Source of the DNA: Paracoccus sp. SCSIO 75233
GTDB lineage: Bacteria > Pseudomonadota > Alphaproteobacteria > Rhodobacterales > Rhodobacteraceae
Assembly (NCBI RefSeq): GCF_027912675.1
Contig: NZ_CP115757.1
Span: 992,001-1,056,000, forward strand
Reading direction: 5' to 3'
Length of the DNA: 64,000 nt
The translations under genes and the position numbers were made by a program. Positions 15,589-26,193 of this stretch are shown one piece after another; the first letter of the stretch is position 1, and the number at the start of each line of letters is the position of its first letter. Under the pieces are notes generated by a model. The model was not told the DNA's origin. It saw only the letters and a program-made list of their open reading frames with translations, and did not search any database.

Positions 15589-15634
15589 TTGGCTCCGGCG
15601 GTAGGGATCGAACCTACGACCAATTGATTAACAG
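15589..15634. repeat. att site, integrase-proximal copy (46-bp direct repeat)
   Basis: Identical to 1282-1327. It forms the 3' portion of the intact tRNA-Asn gene, so integration restored a functional tRNA. Confidence 0.92.
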
Positions 15635-15664
15635 TCAACTGCTCTACCGCTGAGCTACGCCGGA
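15590..15664 (-). tRNA. tRNA-Asn(GTT)
   Basis: 75 nt including encoded CCA. Acceptor stem TCCGGCG pairs with CGCCGGA; the anticodon loop CTGTTAA reads GTT; the T-loop TTCGATC and D-loop AGCGGTA are normal. It is the integration target of the 14.35-kb element. The 3' half is inside the att core, so it can be cut and restored at each integration event. Confidence 0.97.
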
Positions 15665-16024
15665 ACATGACGGGGCATATAGCAATGGGATTCGGGGGCG
15701 TCCAGAGGGTTTGTCACAATTTTTTCACCGGCCCGGCGTTTTCTGGAATTTCCCGCAGCGGGTGGCATATTGATGCAGGATTTCGCGGTCACAGCAGCGG
15801 TTTCCGGAGTGGTCCGAACAGGCTTAAAGCGCGCTCTGACGCCCCCTCAGCCCTGCCTTTTCGGACCGCAAACCGCTCGTTTGCCGCCGGAGGCTCACGG
15901 TTGCGCGATCCGCCAACTCACGCCCTGCAATACCGCCAATCGCAGCCGCAACAACCTGCGGCTGGTTTTCATCCTGGTGCAAATATCCCGGGGGTCCGGG
16001 GGCTGGCCCCCGGCTCTGTCGGAG
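15665..16024. other. Intergenic region between tRNA-Asn and typA
   Basis: 360 bp without a convincing gene. The only clear structure is a GC-rich hairpin at 15996-16013 (CCGGGGGC, TG, GCCCCCGG) downstream of typA on its strand, likely a terminator although the T tract is poor. The tRNA-Asn promoter should lie just right of 15664. Confidence 0.6.
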
Positions 16025-17842
<1,818 letters not shown>

Positions 17843-17990
17843 GAGGCGGCCCGTGTCAGAAATGTTGCGCCCCCCTAACGCACGGGGGGATCAAAGGCCA
17901 GACGCAATGTCCCGGATCAGGCGACCGTTTTCGGCGAAATATCGGCTGGCATGGCTGGCCTGCGGTCAGATCTCGCCCAAGGCTGCTGCC

Positions 17991-18065
17991 TCAGCGCAGT
18001 CCCAGCATGGACAGAATGAACAACACGACGACGACGAGGCCTATGATATAGATGATGGAATTCAT
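17991..18065 (-). CDS. 24-aa single-helix membrane peptide (tandem copy 2)
   Basis: Below the length most gene finders report. The peptide MNSIIYIIGLVVVVLFILS-MLGLR is one hydrophobic helix with a basic end. An AGGAG ribosome site lies six to seven bases upstream of the ATG. It is closely related to the 21-aa peptide encoded 19 bp upstream (18085-18150). Two homologous frames each with a ribosome site argue for real genes. Function unknown; such peptides often bind membrane complexes or act as small toxins. Confidence 0.65.
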   Translation of the reverse strand: MNSIIYIIGLVVVVLFILSMLGLR

Positions 18066-18084
18066 GATGTTCTCCTTTGGTGGT

Positions 18085-18150
18085 TCAGATCAGCGACAGG
18101 ACGAACAGCACCACGACGACAAGGCCGACGATATAGATCAGCGAATGCAT
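18085..18150 (-). CDS. 21-aa single-helix membrane peptide (tandem copy 1)
   Basis: MHSLIYIVGLVVVVLFVLS-LI, aligned with its neighbour as M-S-IYI-GLVVVVLF-LS. A GGGGAA site precedes the ATG. The conserved part is the membrane helix itself. It probably shares a transcript with 17991-18065. Its relation to the adjacent YitT gene is unknown. Confidence 0.62.
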   Translation of the reverse strand: MHSLIYIVGLVVVVLFVLSLI

Positions 18151-18214
18151 GACTTCCCCGTTCACATAGACTACATCGTTTAACGTGCCGGGATTCGCGT
18201 GGTTCCGAGAGTTA

Positions 18215-18838
18215 TCAAACGATGTACCTGTCGCGGCGATGATTGATCGCGATGACCAGATTGGCGACCGCGGCGCCGAGGAATGACCAGAACACGGCCC
18301 CGATGTCGAGCATGAACAGGGCGACGGTGAAGATGACCGCGTCAAAGATAAGCTGCACCCAGCCCGCGCGGAAGCCCGTGGCATCCTGAATATACAACCC
18401 CACAATACCCACCCCGCCAAGGCTGGCCCCGTGGCGGAACAGCGCCATCAGCCCCGAGCCGGTGAAGGCCCCGATCATCAATGCGCCGAGCAGTGGGGAA
18501 AGTTCTGAAAATGCAATATATTTCGGCAGGACCGAGGCGAGCGTCGAGGTCAGGGTGACGGCAAACAGGCTTTTCGCGACAAAGAACTTGCCGAAACGCT
18601 TATATCCGAACCAGTAGAACGGGATATTGATGATGAAGAATACCGGCGCGAACCCCCAGCCCGTCGCGTAGGAGATCAGCAGCGCGGCCCCCGCAGTCTG
18701 CCCGGTCACGAAGCCGAGATGTGTCAGCACGACGATGCTCAGCGCCGCCATGAAGCTGCCATAAGCAATACCCTGCGCATCATCGAGCGGCGTATGCGCA
18801 GTTTCAGGCGGGGCAGAGGGCGGAGAAATCTCGGGCAT
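18215..18838 (-). CDS. YitT family membrane protein
   Basis: The product is 207 aa with a Pro-rich cytosolic N-terminus and about five or six membrane helices. The segments YGSFMAALSIVVLTHLGFVTGQTAGAALL, ATGWGFAPVFFIINIPFY and GSGLMALFRHGASLGGVGIVGLY follow the YitT/DUF161 pattern. Family members are inner-membrane proteins of uncertain transport role. The two tiny peptide genes lie downstream on the same strand. Confidence 0.8.
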   Translation of the reverse strand: MPEISPPSAPPETAHTPLDDAQGIAYGSFMAALSIVVLTHLGFVTGQTAGAALLISYATGWGFAPVFFIINIPFYWFGYKRFGKFFVAKSLFAVTLTSTLASVLPKYIAFSELSPLLGALMIGAFTGSGLMALFRHGASLGGVGIVGLYIQDATGFRAGWVQLIFDAVIFTVALFMLDIGAVFWSFLGAAVANLVIAINHRRDRYIV

Positions 18839-19141
18839 GTCGGCGTCATGAACGGTCTCGCCCGGACAATCAAGACACCGGAAAGGAACAAGTTTAATAA
18901 AAACTTAAGTCTATTGATCTGGTGATCCGAGGTAAAATGTAAGATAATGAAACAGTTGCAGGGATTTGTTTCCGAGGGGCATTGGTCTGGTTCTTCGCTG
19001 CGGCCGGGCAGCGAAGCTGTCTTGCACGGCTGCCGCAGCTGACGCGGTCAACGAGCCGTGTTCTGCGGGTTGTCGATATGGCTTTGCCATAAACACGGCA
19101 TCGCGCTAGAACGAGCGGATAAATATGAAACGAGGGCAGGA
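18839..19141. other. Intergenic region with nested hairpins upstream of frr
   Basis: About 300 bp. Its left part is AT-rich and probably carries the yitT promoter. Three inverted repeats lie on the frr side: CTTCGCTGC/GCAGCGAAG at 18993-19016, GCCGTGTT (19055-19062) with AACACGGC (19092-19099), and within that TATGGC-TTT-GCCATA at 19077-19091. No gene is supported. Confidence 0.55.
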
Positions 19142-19705
19142 ATGGCCGAGGACTTCGAAATCGACACTGACGACCTGGAACGCCGTATGAATGGCGCGAT
19201 GGAGGCGCTGCGCCATGAGTTTGGCAGCCTGCGTACCGGGCGCGCCTCTGCCAGCATGGTCGAGCCGGTGATGGTCGACGCCTATGGCTCCCCGACGCCG
19301 ATCAACCAGATCGGGACGGTCAACGTGCCGGAGCCGCGCATGGTGACGATCAATGTCTGGGACAAGGCGCTGGTCGGCAAGGCCGAAAAGGCGATCCGCG
19401 AATCGGGGCTGGGGATCAACCCGCAGCTCAACGGGACGATCATCATGCTGCCGATCCCGGAGTTGAACGAGGAACGGCGGCGTGAACTGACCAAGGTTGC
19501 GGCCCAATACGCCGAAAATGCCCGCGTGGCGATCCGCAATGTCCGCCGCGACGGCATGGATCAGGTCAAGAAGGCCAAGGGCGCGGGCATGTCGGAGGAC
19601 GATCAAAAACTCTGGGAGGATGAAATTCAGGAACTGACCAATCGCATGATCGGCAGGGTCGATGAGGCGCTAGAGGCCAAGCAGGCCGAAATCATGCAGG
19701 TATGA
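19142..19705 (+). CDS. frr: Ribosome recycling factor
   Basis: The product is 187 aa, the normal length. [25 protein letters not shown] at the start and [25 protein letters not shown] in the centre are diagnostic. The protein separates ribosomal subunits with EF-G after termination. A GGGCAGG sequence precedes the ATG. It is the first gene of the rightward frr-uppS-cdsA-dxr-rseP run; pyrH, often upstream, is not here. Confidence 0.98.
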   Translation: MAEDFEIDTDDLERRMNGAMEALRHEFGSLRTGRASASMVEPVMVDAYGSPTPINQIGTVNVPEPRMVTINVWDKALVGKAEKAIRESGLGINPQLNGTIIMLPIPELNEERRRELTKVAAQYAENARVAIRNVRRDGMDQVKKAKGAGMSEDDQKLWEDEIQELTNRMIGRVDEALEAKQAEIMQV

Positions 19706-19709
19706 CACT

Positions 19710-20435
19710 ATGGCGCTGAAAGCGGCATCCCAGCAGGGCAGCTCGACGCCCCCTCGCCATGTCGCGATTATCATGGACGGAAATGGCCGCTGGGCGACGG
19801 AGCGCGGCTGGCCCCGGCTCGTCGGTCATCGCCGTGGTGCCGAACGGGTGAAACAGATCGTCAAGGCCGCGCCCGAAATGGGCGTGAACTGGCTGACGGT
19901 CTACGCTTTCTCGACCGAAAACTGGAAGCGCTCGACCGAGGAAGTGCTGGGCCTGATGAAGATCTTCCGCCGCTATATCGAGCGGGAGGCGGACGGGCTT
20001 TCCGCGGAAGGCGTGCGGATGCGTTTCATCGGCGGGCGCGAGCAGCTCGATCCGAAGCTTCGTGCGCTCATGACCGGGATCGAGGCGCGAACGGCGGGCA
20101 ATACGCGGCTGAACCTGACCGTTGCAATCAACTATGGTGGCCGCGACGAAATCACCCGCGCGGCGACGCGGCTGGCCGCAAAGATTGCCGCCGGTCAGGT
20201 CGAGAACCCGACCGAGGCCGATTTTGCCGATTGCCTCGATACGGCAGGACATCCCGATCCCGATCTGGTGATCCGGACTTCGGGCGAAACGCGGACCTCG
20301 AATTTCCTGCCGTTCCAGTCGGCCTATGCGGAATATGAATTTTCGCCGACGCTCTGGCCCGATTTCTCGCCGGATCATCTGGCCGAGGTGCTGGACCGTT
20401 TCGGAATGCGCGACCGCCGCTTCGGTGGTGTCTGA
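19710..20435 (+). CDS. uppS: Undecaprenyl (isoprenyl) diphosphate synthase
   Basis: The product is 241 aa. HVAIIMDGNGRWA holds the catalytic Asp; YAFSTENWKR and YGGRDEI match cis-prenyltransferases. The C-terminal motif reads RTSGETRTSNF, a small variation on the usual SGEQRISN. It makes C55-PP, the lipid carrier for peptidoglycan and surface polysaccharides. It starts four bases after frr, indicating co-expression. Confidence 0.96.
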   Translation: MALKAASQQGSSTPPRHVAIIMDGNGRWATERGWPRLVGHRRGAERVKQIVKAAPEMGVNWLTVYAFSTENWKRSTEEVLGLMKIFRRYIEREADGLSAEGVRMRFIGGREQLDPKLRALMTGIEARTAGNTRLNLTVAINYGGRDEITRAATRLAAKIAAGQVENPTEADFADCLDTAGHPDPDLVIRTSGETRTSNFLPFQSAYAEYEFSPTLWPDFSPDHLAEVLDRFGMRDRRFGGV

Positions 20436-20441
20436 AGCGGG

Positions 20442-21260
20442 ATGGCGGATCAGGGGAAGTGGTCCGACCTGACGCGCCGCGTGGTGTCTGCCGCCGTCCT
20501 GATCGGTATTGGCATCGCGCTGGCCCTGTCGACCGGCATCGTGCTGTGGGCCGGGGTCGCCATTTTCATGGGGCTGACCTTCTGGGAGCTGGCGCGGATG
20601 ACCGGCTGGCTTGGCCCGGCGCGGATGCATACACCGCTGGGCCGGTCCCGACCGTTGGTGCTGGCGATTGTCGCCGCGCTGTCGCTGTTTGCCGCGCTTG
20701 GCCTGCCGCAGATCGCGCCGCTGGTTCTGCTGATCCCGATTGCCGCCGGGCTGCCGGGTGCTGTGCCCAAGGATCGTTTGACCTACGCCATATTCGGCGC
20801 GGCGATCATGGCCGTGGGATATGAGCTGGTCCACCTTCGCGAAGAATATGGGCTGCCATTCATCCTGTGGCTTATGGGCGTTGTGATCACGTCCGATGTG
20901 CTGGGTTATTTCGCCGGCCGGATGATCGGCGGGCCGAAATTCTGGCCGCAGCTCAGCCCGAAAAAGACCTGGTCCGGGACGATTGCCGGATGGATCGGTG
21001 CGGCGCTGTTCGGCGCGCTGCTGTGGCTCGGCGGTTGGGCGGACCCGGCGGTGATCTTCCTTTCGCCCGTCGTCGCCTTTGCCGGGCAACTTGGTGATAT
21101 TGCCGAAAGCTGGCTGAAGCGGCGGGCCGGGGTCAAGGACAGTTCCAACCTGATACCGGGTCACGGCGGGTTCATGGACCGGTTTGACGCGGTGTCGGGC
21201 GCGGTGCTGGCGGTCATGGTGCTGAGCTGGATGATGGGTTTGCCGGGGGTCGGGCTCTGA
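20442..21260 (+). CDS. cdsA: Phosphatidate cytidylyltransferase
   Basis: The product is 272 aa with several membrane helices. The CDP-diglyceride synthase signature is at the end: SPVVAFAGQLGDIAESWLKRRAGVKDSSNLIPGHGGFMDRFDA, with the metal-binding acidic residues intact. It makes CDP-diacylglycerol for phospholipid synthesis. Six bases separate it from uppS and its stop overlaps the dxr start (TGATG). Confidence 0.96.
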   Translation: MADQGKWSDLTRRVVSAAVLIGIGIALALSTGIVLWAGVAIFMGLTFWELARMTGWLGPARMHTPLGRSRPLVLAIVAALSLFAALGLPQIAPLVLLIPIAAGLPGAVPKDRLTYAIFGAAIMAVGYELVHLREEYGLPFILWLMGVVITSDVLGYFAGRMIGGPKFWPQLSPKKTWSGTIAGWIGAALFGALLWLGGWADPAVIFLSPVVAFAGQLGDIAESWLKRRAGVKDSSNLIPGHGGFMDRFDAVSGAVLAVMVLSWMMGLPGVGL

Positions 21261-22441
21261 TGCGCTCGGTTTCGATATTCGGCGCGACCGGTTCCATCGG
21301 GGAAAGCGCGTTCGATCTGCTGATGCAGTCGGGCGGGGCTGAAAGCTGGCAGGTCCGCGCCCTGACCGGCGGTCGCAATATCGCCCGGCTGGCCGAGATG
21401 GCGCTTGCCTTGCGGGCCGAAATCGCGGTGACGGCCTTTCCCGAACTTGAACGCGATCTCAGGGAGGCACTGGCGGGGTCGGGCATCGAATGCACTGCCG
21501 GGCCGGATGCGATTGTCGCAGCGGCTGACAGGGATGCGGACTGGACCCTGTCGGGGATCGTCGGCGCTGCCGGGTTGCCGCCGGGACTGCGGGTGCTGGA
21601 ACGCGGCGGCACGCTGGCGCTGGCGAACAAGGAAACTCTGGTCGCGGCAGGGCGGCTGGTCATGGGCACGGCGGCCCGCACGGGCGCGCGCATCCTGCCG
21701 GTGGATTCTGAGCATTCTGCTATTTTTCAATGTCTTAACGGCGAAAATATCGAAAACGTTGAGGCCATAACGATCACGGCCTCGGGCGGCGCGTTCCGGG
21801 ACTGGCCGTTGGAGCGGCTGGAAACCGCGACGGTCGAACAGGCCTCGACCCATCCGAACTGGGCCATGGGACAGCGGATCACGATCGACAGTGCGTCCAT
21901 GTTCAATAAATCGCTTGAAATTATTGAAACAAAAGAATTTTTCGGAATTAATCCTGATCGTATCAAGGTTCTGATCCACCCGGAGTCGATCATTCACGCA
22001 ATGGTGACACATCGCGACGGTGGCTCTATCGCGCATCTGGGTGCGCCGGATATGCGCCACGCCATCGGTTATGCGCTGCACTGGCCGGAGCGGGCCGAAC
22101 TGCCGGTGCCGAAGCTGGATCTTGCGGCTATGGGGCAACTGAGCTTCCGCGCGCCCGACGAAACCCGCTGGCCAGCGCTGCGTCTGGCGCGTGAGGTCAT
22201 GGCGGCGGGCGGTGCTGCGGGGGCGGTGCTGAACGGCGCGAAGGAACAGGCGCTGGACGATTTTCTGGCCGGACGCATCCGCTTTACCGATATGGCGCGG
22301 GCGGTCGAATCTGCGCTCGACGACTTGACGGGGCAACCCGGCTTCGCCACATCCCCAACTGATCTGGCGACGGTGCTGGATTGGGATCAAAGCGCGCGGC
22401 AGGCGGCTGCGGGCTGGGCGGCACGGCACGGGGGACGCTAG
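21260..22441 (+). CDS. dxr: 1-deoxy-D-xylulose 5-phosphate reductoisomerase
   Basis: The product is 393 aa. The NADPH fold is marked by SIFGATGSIGESAFDL, LANKETLV and the active-site segment VDSEHSAIFQCL. A central stretch of HPNWAMGQRITIDSASMFNKSLEIIET is also typical. It commits DXP to MEP in isoprenoid synthesis, which feeds uppS nearby. Around 21900-21960 the DNA is briefly AT-rich but the frame is intact. Confidence 0.97.
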   Translation: MRSVSIFGATGSIGESAFDLLMQSGGAESWQVRALTGGRNIARLAEMALALRAEIAVTAFPELERDLREALAGSGIECTAGPDAIVAAADRDADWTLSGIVGAAGLPPGLRVLERGGTLALANKETLVAAGRLVMGTAARTGARILPVDSEHSAIFQCLNGENIENVEAITITASGGAFRDWPLERLETATVEQASTHPNWAMGQRITIDSASMFNKSLEIIETKEFFGINPDRIKVLIHPESIIHAMVTHRDGGSIAHLGAPDMRHAIGYALHWPERAELPVPKLDLAAMGQLSFRAPDETRWPALRLAREVMAAGGAAGAVLNGAKEQALDDFLAGRIRFTDMARAVESALDDLTGQPGFATSPTDLATVLDWDQSARQAAAGWAARHGGR

Positions 22442-22443
22442 GC

Positions 22444-23763
22444 ATGGATTTCATCGCGGGTCTCGGCGGCGGCATCTGGACGCTGATCGCCTTTCTGATC
22501 GCGCTGTCGGTCATCGTGACGGTACATGAATACGGCCATTACATCGTCGGTCGCTGGTCCGGCATCCGGGCGGAGGTGTTTTCGCTGGGCTTCGGCCCCA
22601 AGCTTGTGTCACGCAAGGACCGGCGCGGGACGCTGTGGCAGGTCGCGGCGCTGCCGCTTGGCGGCTATATGAAATTCCTCGGCGACGCCAATGCGGCAAG
22701 TGCCGGGGCCGGGCAGGCGGTTGATCCGTCGCTGCGCCGCCAGACGCTTGACGGCGCGCCGCTCTGGGCGCGTGTCGCCACGGTGTCGGCGGGGCCGGTG
22801 TTCAACTTCATCCTGTCCACGCTGATTTTCGCTGGCTTCCTGCTGCTGCGCGGCGTTCCGGTCGAAACCCCGACTGTGGGGGATATCGCTGCCGTGCCGC
22901 CCGGTGTCGAGATCGGCCTGCAGCCGGGTGACGAGATATTGGCGGTTGGCGGACAGCCGGTGACAGACTGGACCGATTTCTTCGCCGCAAGTGCTGAACT
23001 GCCATCGCAGGCCACTCATGACTGGCGTGTTCGCCGCGACGGCGACGAAATCACCGTTGCCGGGCCGGACCCCTTGCCCGCGCGCATTGGCGGCGTCGCG
23101 CCCGGCGGGGCGGCTGCTTCGGCGGGAATTCTTCCCGGCGATGTGGTGCTGGAAATCGACGGGACGCCGGTCTCGCGCTTCGATGATCTGCGCAAAAGCG
23201 TCGAGGCGGCGGAAGGCGGGTCGCTGAGCCTGACCCTCTGGCGTGATGGCGAGACGCGGGAGGTGACGCTGTCCCCGAAGGAGCAGGATATTCCGCTGGC
23301 CGAAGGCGGGTTCGAGAAGCGCTGGCTGATCGGCGTGACGTCAGGCGGCTATTTCGATCCGGCGAGCGAGGCGGTCGGCCCGATCTCAGCACTGTGGGGC
23401 GGGATGGTGCAGGTCTGGGAGATCATCACCTCCAGCCTCAGCGGGTTATGGGCGCTGATCACCGGGCAGATCGGGTCCTGCAATCTCAGCGGGGCGATCA
23501 CCATTGCCGAAACCACGGGGCAGGCCGCCGATGCCGGTCTTGGCAACTTCATCTGGTGGATTGCGGTTCTTTCCGTCGCGATCGGATTTCTGAACCTGTT
23601 GCCGATCCCGGTTCTGGATGGCGGGCATCTGGCGTTCTACGCATGGGAGGCGCTGACCGGGCGTCCACCGTCGGAGCGCGCGATGAGCGTTCTGACCTCC
23701 ATCGGGCTGACACTTGTGCTCGGGCTGATGATTTTTGGTCTCAGCAACGATCTGCGTTGCTAG
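22444..23763 (+). CDS. rseP: Site-2 metalloprotease RseP
   Basis: The product is 439 aa from ATG 22444, two bases after the dxr stop. The zinc site is HEYGH in the first membrane helix, and the third ligand region is NLLPIPVLDGGH near the end. Two PDZ domains lie between (about 120-290). It is the intramembrane protease that cleaves anti-sigma factors and leftover signal peptides. The position before bamA is conserved in proteobacteria. Confidence 0.96.
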   Translation: MDFIAGLGGGIWTLIAFLIALSVIVTVHEYGHYIVGRWSGIRAEVFSLGFGPKLVSRKDRRGTLWQVAALPLGGYMKFLGDANAASAGAGQAVDPSLRRQTLDGAPLWARVATVSAGPVFNFILSTLIFAGFLLLRGVPVETPTVGDIAAVPPGVEIGLQPGDEILAVGGQPVTDWTDFFAASAELPSQATHDWRVRRDGDEITVAGPDPLPARIGGVAPGGAAASAGILPGDVVLEIDGTPVSRFDDLRKSVEAAEGGSLSLTLWRDGETREVTLSPKEQDIPLAEGGFEKRWLIGVTSGGYFDPASEAVGPISALWGGMVQVWEIITSSLSGLWALITGQIGSCNLSGAITIAETTGQAADAGLGNFIWWIAVLSVAIGFLNLLPIPVLDGGHLAFYAWEALTGRPPSERAMSVLTSIGLTLVLGLMIFGLSNDLRC

Positions 23764-23862
23764 GAATGGCATTCGTGTTTTGACAGTCTCTATGCGATCC
23801 CTGTAGATTTCCCGGCAAAGCCGGTGCTAAACGGCGCTCAGGAAATCCGAAGGGGCAGCAGG

Positions 23863-26193
23863 ATGACATTGAAACGCAGCACATGCGCGGTCGCGCTTAT
23901 CGCAGGGCTGGCAGGGGCGATACCGGCGCTGACCGTTCCGGTCCCGGCTTACGCCTATGTTTTCACGCAGGTCCGCATCGAAGGAAACGAGCGGATCGAG
24001 CCGGAGACGATCCTGTCCTTCGCCAATGTCACCCGCGGTGTCGAGGTCTCGGCAGGCGAGGTGAACGACGCCTTGCAACGCATCCAGAACTCCGGGCTTT
24101 TCGAAACGGTCGAGGTCGTGCCGGAGGGCAGCACGCTGGTGATCCGGGTCAGCGAGTGGCCGACGATCAACCAGATCAGCTATGAGGGCAACCGCCGGAT
24201 CAAGGACGAACAACTGGCGGAGATCGCGCAGTCACAATCGCGTCGCGTCTATTCCCCCGCTCAGGCAGAACGGGACGCGGCCAATATGGCGCAGGCCTAT
24301 TCGCAGCAGGGCCGGCTGGCCGCGCGGGTTACGCCGCGGATCATTCCGCGCGACGGCAACCGCGTCGATCTGGTGTTCGAAGTCCGCGAAGGCGATTTGA
24401 CGGAGATTGAGCGGATCGGTTTCACCGGCAACCGCAGCTTCTCTGACCGGCGCTTGCGCAATGTGCTGGAAACCAAGCAGGCGGGCTTGCTGCGCAGCTT
24501 CATCCAGTCCGACACCTATAACCCGGAACGTCTTTCGCTGGACGAACGTCTGCTGACGGAGTTTTACCGCTCGCGTGGTTTCGCCGATTTCACCGTTCAG
24601 GGTGTCGCGCCCGAACTGGCGCGGGAGCGGGATGCGCTCTTCGTCACCTACGCCATCGAGGAGGGGCCGCGCTACCGCTTCGGACAGGTCGACACGATTT
24701 CGGAAATCCCCGGCGTCGATGCCGCCGAGTTCCAGCGGCAGAACCGGGTCAAGACCGGCGCGTATTACAGCCCAGAGAGCATTGACGTGACTATCCGCCG
24801 GATGGAGACGATTGCGCTTCAGAAAGGTCTGGATTTCGTCGCCATCGAGCCGCGCGTGACCCGCAACCTGCGCAATCAGACGCTGGATGTGACCTTCGCG
24901 CTGACCCGTGGCCAGCGGGTCTTCGTGGAGCGTATCGACATCGAGGGCAACACCACGACGCTGGACGAGGTGATCCGCCGCCAGTTCAACACGGTTGAAG
25001 GCGACCCGCTGAACCCGCGCGAAATCCGCAACTCGGCGGAGCGTATCCGCGCGCTCGGCTATTTCGCGAATGCTCAGGTCGAAACCCGCGAAGGCTCCGG
25101 CCCGCAACAGGTCATCGTCGACGTGAATGTCGAGGAACAGCCGACCGGGACGCTGGAATTCGGGGCCAGCTACGGGGCCAATTCCGGCGTCGGTCTGTCG
25201 ATGGGGCTGACGGAGCGGAACTTCCTTGGTCGCGGGCAGGAAGTGGCGCTGAATATCTCGACCGCCAGCGGCTCCCGCGAAGGGTCGTTCCGCTTTGTCG
25301 AGCCGTTCTTCCTGACGCGCGATCTGCGTTTCGGCCTTTCGGGATGGTATCGCGAGACGGATAACCTGAACGCGAAATACAACACCCGCAGTGCCGGTGT
25401 GTCGACCTCGCTGGAATTCCCGGTGTCGAATACCGGGCGGCTGGAAGTCCGCTACCGGCTGTCGGAGGATACGATTTACGACGTCACCCCGATCAGCACC
25501 GATCCGGAGACCGGCGCCCTTGAAGGCTCGTCGCCCATTCTGGTGGACGAGGAAGGGAGCCTCTTCACCTCCTCCATCGGTTATACCTACAGCTATGACA
25601 GCCGCCGTGTCGGGCTGAACCCGCGGACCGCGACCAAGCTCAGCTTCTCGCAGGATTTCGCCGGGGTCGGCGGGGATGTGCAATCCATCACCTCGGTCAT
25701 CAGCGGCGGCGTGGAATCGAATGCCTGGCGCGAGAACATCACGCTGCGCGCCGAGTTCGAGGCGGGCGCGGTCTATATGCTCGACGATCAGAGCAGCCGG
25801 ATCATCGACCGTTTCGCCGGTCAGCGTGTGCGCGGCTTCGAATCGAACGGCATCGGCCCGCGCGATCTGGAGGCGCCGAACAAGGACGCGCTTGGCGGCA
25901 ACTACTACTGGGTTGCCCGTGCTGAAGCGCAATTCCCGCTGGGTGTGCCGGAAGAATACGGCCTTGCAGGTGGTGTTTTTGCCGATGTCGGCTCGGTTTG
26001 GGGGCTCGACAAGAAAATCGGCGCAAACGGGGTCGAGGTCGATGACAGCATGATCCCGCGCGCCGCCGTTGGTGTGTCGCTGTTCTGGACCACCCCGATC
26101 GGTCCGCTACGGATGAACTACGCCAAGACGATCAAGAGCGAAGATTACGACGAAGATCAGAAATTCGATCTGACCATCTCGACCCAGTTCTGA
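23863..26193 (+). CDS. bamA: Outer-membrane assembly factor BamA
   Basis: The product is 776 aa from ATG 23863. A signal peptide (ending PAYAYV) is followed by five POTRA domains (for example VFTQVRIEGNERIEPETILSF at the first, VDIEGNTTTLDEVIRRQF at the fifth) and a C-terminal 16-strand barrel with the VRGF-type signature (RVRGFESNG). It inserts beta-barrel proteins in the outer membrane. The final Phe (STQF) is the usual barrel signal. The stop overlaps the start of the ompH gene. Confidence 0.98.
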   Translation: MTLKRSTCAVALIAGLAGAIPALTVPVPAYAYVFTQVRIEGNERIEPETILSFANVTRGVEVSAGEVNDALQRIQNSGLFETVEVVPEGSTLVIRVSEWPTINQISYEGNRRIKDEQLAEIAQSQSRRVYSPAQAERDAANMAQAYSQQGRLAARVTPRIIPRDGNRVDLVFEVREGDLTEIERIGFTGNRSFSDRRLRNVLETKQAGLLRSFIQSDTYNPERLSLDERLLTEFYRSRGFADFTVQGVAPELARERDALFVTYAIEEGPRYRFGQVDTISEIPGVDAAEFQRQNRVKTGAYYSPESIDVTIRRMETIALQKGLDFVAIEPRVTRNLRNQTLDVTFALTRGQRVFVERIDIEGNTTTLDEVIRRQFNTVEGDPLNPREIRNSAERIRALGYFANAQVETREGSGPQQVIVDVNVEEQPTGTLEFGASYGANSGVGLSMGLTERNFLGRGQEVALNISTASGSREGSFRFVEPFFLTRDLRFGLSGWYRETDNLNAKYNTRSAGVSTSLEFPVSNTGRLEVRYRLSEDTIYDVTPISTDPETGALEGSSPILVDEEGSLFTSSIGYTYSYDSRRVGLNPRTATKLSFSQDFAGVGGDVQSITSVISGGVESNAWRENITLRAEFEAGAVYMLDDQSSRIIDRFAGQRVRGFESNGIGPRDLEAPNKDALGGNYYWVARAEAQFPLGVPEEYGLAGGVFADVGSVWGLDKKIGANGVEVDDSMIPRAAVGVSLFWTTPIGPLRMNYAKTIKSEDYDEDQKFDLTISTQF

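Larger units (their letters stand above)
1282..15634. mobile_element. Integrative element in tRNA-Asn, about 14.35 kb
   Basis: The limits are two identical 46-bp repeats, 1282-1327 and 15589-15634, that reproduce the 3' part of tRNA-Asn(GTT). A tyrosine recombinase gene (14077-15441) lies just inside the tRNA end, the usual layout for tRNA-targeting elements. Cargo includes an HNH restriction enzyme with a methyltransferase, two HNH proteins, a GIY-YIG/T5orf172 protein, a GT2 glycosyltransferase, an AlpA-like regulator and about a dozen unknown small proteins. No virion structural gene or large terminase was recognised. Size and content resemble phage satellites or small genomic islands. It may now be immobile, because the integrase seems to lack its C-terminus. 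Confidence 0.9.

Noticed and set aside
1282..15634. Complete prophage
   Set aside because: No capsid, portal, tail, lysis or large terminase protein could be recognised; the size is also too small for a typical tailed phage.
19692..21164. 490-codon leftward frame opposite uppS and cdsA
   Set aside because: Shadow of two clearly conserved genes; Arg/Gln/Pro-rich product with no recognisable motif.
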